Shown one piece after another: positions 5,171 to 5,471 of a stretch of DNA of 5,471 nucleotides. The notes under the pieces were generated by a model. The model did no database searches and was not told the origin of the DNA. It saw only the letters and a list, made by a program, of their open reading frames with translations. Made by a program: the position numbers and the translations under genes. The stretch lies in assembly GCA_947628595.1 (NCBI GenBank), contig CANRAN010000094.1:1-5471 (forward strand), given 5' to 3'. The stretch's first letter is position 1; every line of letters begins with the position of its first letter. Source of the stretch: an uncultured Clostridia bacterium (GTDB lineage: Bacteria > Bacillota > Clostridia > Oscillospirales > Acutalibacteraceae).

Positions 5171-5186
5171 GTCCTTGGAGAGGGAC
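5171..5186 (+). other. Small hairpin in the queA leader
   Basis: GTCCTT (5171-5176) and AGGGAC (5181-5186) pair over six positions with one G-U wobble around a GGAG loop. The flanks also offer pairings: TACA 5161-5164 with TGTA 5187-5190, or TAGTA 5158-5162 with TACTA 5196-5200. The loop resembles a Shine-Dalgarno core but no start codon follows at a suitable distance. I do not recognise a riboswitch. Confidence 0.35.
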
Positions 5187-5203
5187 TGTAATAACTACTA
5201 CTT

Positions 5204-5212
5204 TGTTATAAT
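5204..5212 (+). promoter_or_regulatory. Perfect extended -10 motif just before queA
   Basis: TGTTATAAT matches the extended -10 consensus exactly. No -35 is present at 16-18 bases. Initiation would fall near 5219, only about 4 bases before the queA ATG, so a transcript from here would be almost leaderless and would lack the ribosome binding site. It may be a chance match or a true alternative promoter. Confidence 0.3.
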
Positions 5213-5218
5213 GGTGAT
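5213..5218 (+). promoter_or_regulatory. Ribosome binding site of queA (offset type)
   Basis: GGTGAT matches the 3' half of the extended Shine-Dalgarno sequence AAGGAGGTGAT. In that register the missing AGGAGG would end 8 bases before the ATG at 5223, which is a good distance. The AAGG directly adjoining the ATG is too close to act. Confidence 0.5.
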
Positions 5219-5222
5219 AAGG

Positions 5223-5471
5223 ATGAAAACATCTGATTTTTATTATGATTTGCCAGAGGAGCTTATTGCGCAGACTCCGATTGAACCACGTGACAGTTCC
5301 CGTATGCTCGTTATGGACAGACAAACGGGGGAGCTTGAGCATAGGCATTTTTATGATATAATAGATTACCTTAATGAGGGAGATTGCCTTATTTTGAACG
5401 ATTCTCGTGTACTTCCGGCAAGGATATATGGGATAAAGGAGGAAACAGGTGCAAATGTGGAATTTCTTCTT
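5223..5471 (+). CDS. queA: S-adenosylmethionine:tRNA ribosyltransferase-isomerase, N-terminal part
   Basis: The first 83 codons are visible; the gene runs off the window edge. QueA transfers and isomerises the ribosyl group of SAM onto 7-aminomethyl-7-deazaguanine at the wobble position of tRNAs for Asn, Asp, His and Tyr, giving epoxyqueuosine. The start MKTSDFYYDLPEELIAQTP (1-19) and EPRDSSRMLV (21-30) are the family N-terminal signature. HRHFYDIIDYLNEGDCLILNDSRVLPARIYG (residues 40-70, with the conserved LNDSRV core at 58-63) and KEETG follow as expected. The ATG at 5223 is the standard family start. No tgt or other queuosine gene is in view; these often lie downstream, beyond the window. 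I looked for a preQ1 riboswitch in the leader and did not recognise one. Confidence 0.95.
   Translation, partial: MKTSDFYYDLPEELIAQTPIEPRDSSRMLVMDRQTGELEHRHFYDIIDYLNEGDCLILNDSRVLPARIYGIKEETGANVEFLL

Noticed and set aside
5099..5222. preQ1 riboswitch before queA
   Set aside because: The leader lacks the class I pattern of a C-rich loop with an A-rich ACUA-type tail as I know it. A covariance search would settle this, but nothing visible supports the call.
5040..5348. A 102-codon minus-strand frame across the hairpin and the start of queA
   Set aside because: It overlaps the clear queA N-terminus and the hairpin, has no ribosome binding site, and shows no recognisable motif.

Overview
This window looks like ordinary chromosomal DNA of a low-GC Gram-positive bacterium of the class Clostridia, with an Oscillospiraceae/Ruminococcus-Eubacterium type my best guess. 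The reasons are AT-rich intergenic DNA, strong AGGAGG-type ribosome binding sites, TTGACT/TATAAT and extended -10 promoters, a clostridial-looking thymidylate kinase, a YfhO-family membrane glycosyltransferase, and QueA. I see no phage genes, transposases, CRISPR array, rRNA or tRNA. I do not find a clear new multi-gene system; the most interesting items are small or regulatory.

Layout. Positions 1-36 may be the last codons of an upstream gene. A thymidylate kinase-like gene (52-672, plus strand) follows and ends at a symmetric terminator (688-719). The next three genes are on the minus strand. Read in their own direction they are rpsT (ribosomal protein S20, 2155-1889), tatD (TatD-type metal-dependent DNase, 1779-991) and a 49-residue single-pass membrane protein (889-740). 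Each has its own candidate promoter. A terminator separates rpsT from tatD. I see none between tatD and the small gene, so read-through is possible. The small gene converges on the thymidylate kinase gene and probably shares its terminator.

From 2172 to 2462 lies an AT-rich divergent region carrying the rpsT promoter, an A/T-only inverted repeat and a candidate promoter for the next gene. That gene is an 850-residue YfhO-family membrane protein (2463-5015, plus strand) with an unusual acidic C-terminal tail. A very GC-rich hairpin without a U-tract follows at 5042-5071. After a structured leader of about 150 bases comes the start of queA (5223 to the window edge), for queuosine tRNA modification.

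The genes do not form one pathway: nucleotide supply, DNA processing, translation, envelope glycosylation and tRNA modification stand side by side. The best cross-gene signal is a promoter-like element (TTCGGATAA, 1-3 bases, TGATAAAATA) that occurs upstream of both the YfhO gene and queA, about 130 and 125 bases before their start codons.
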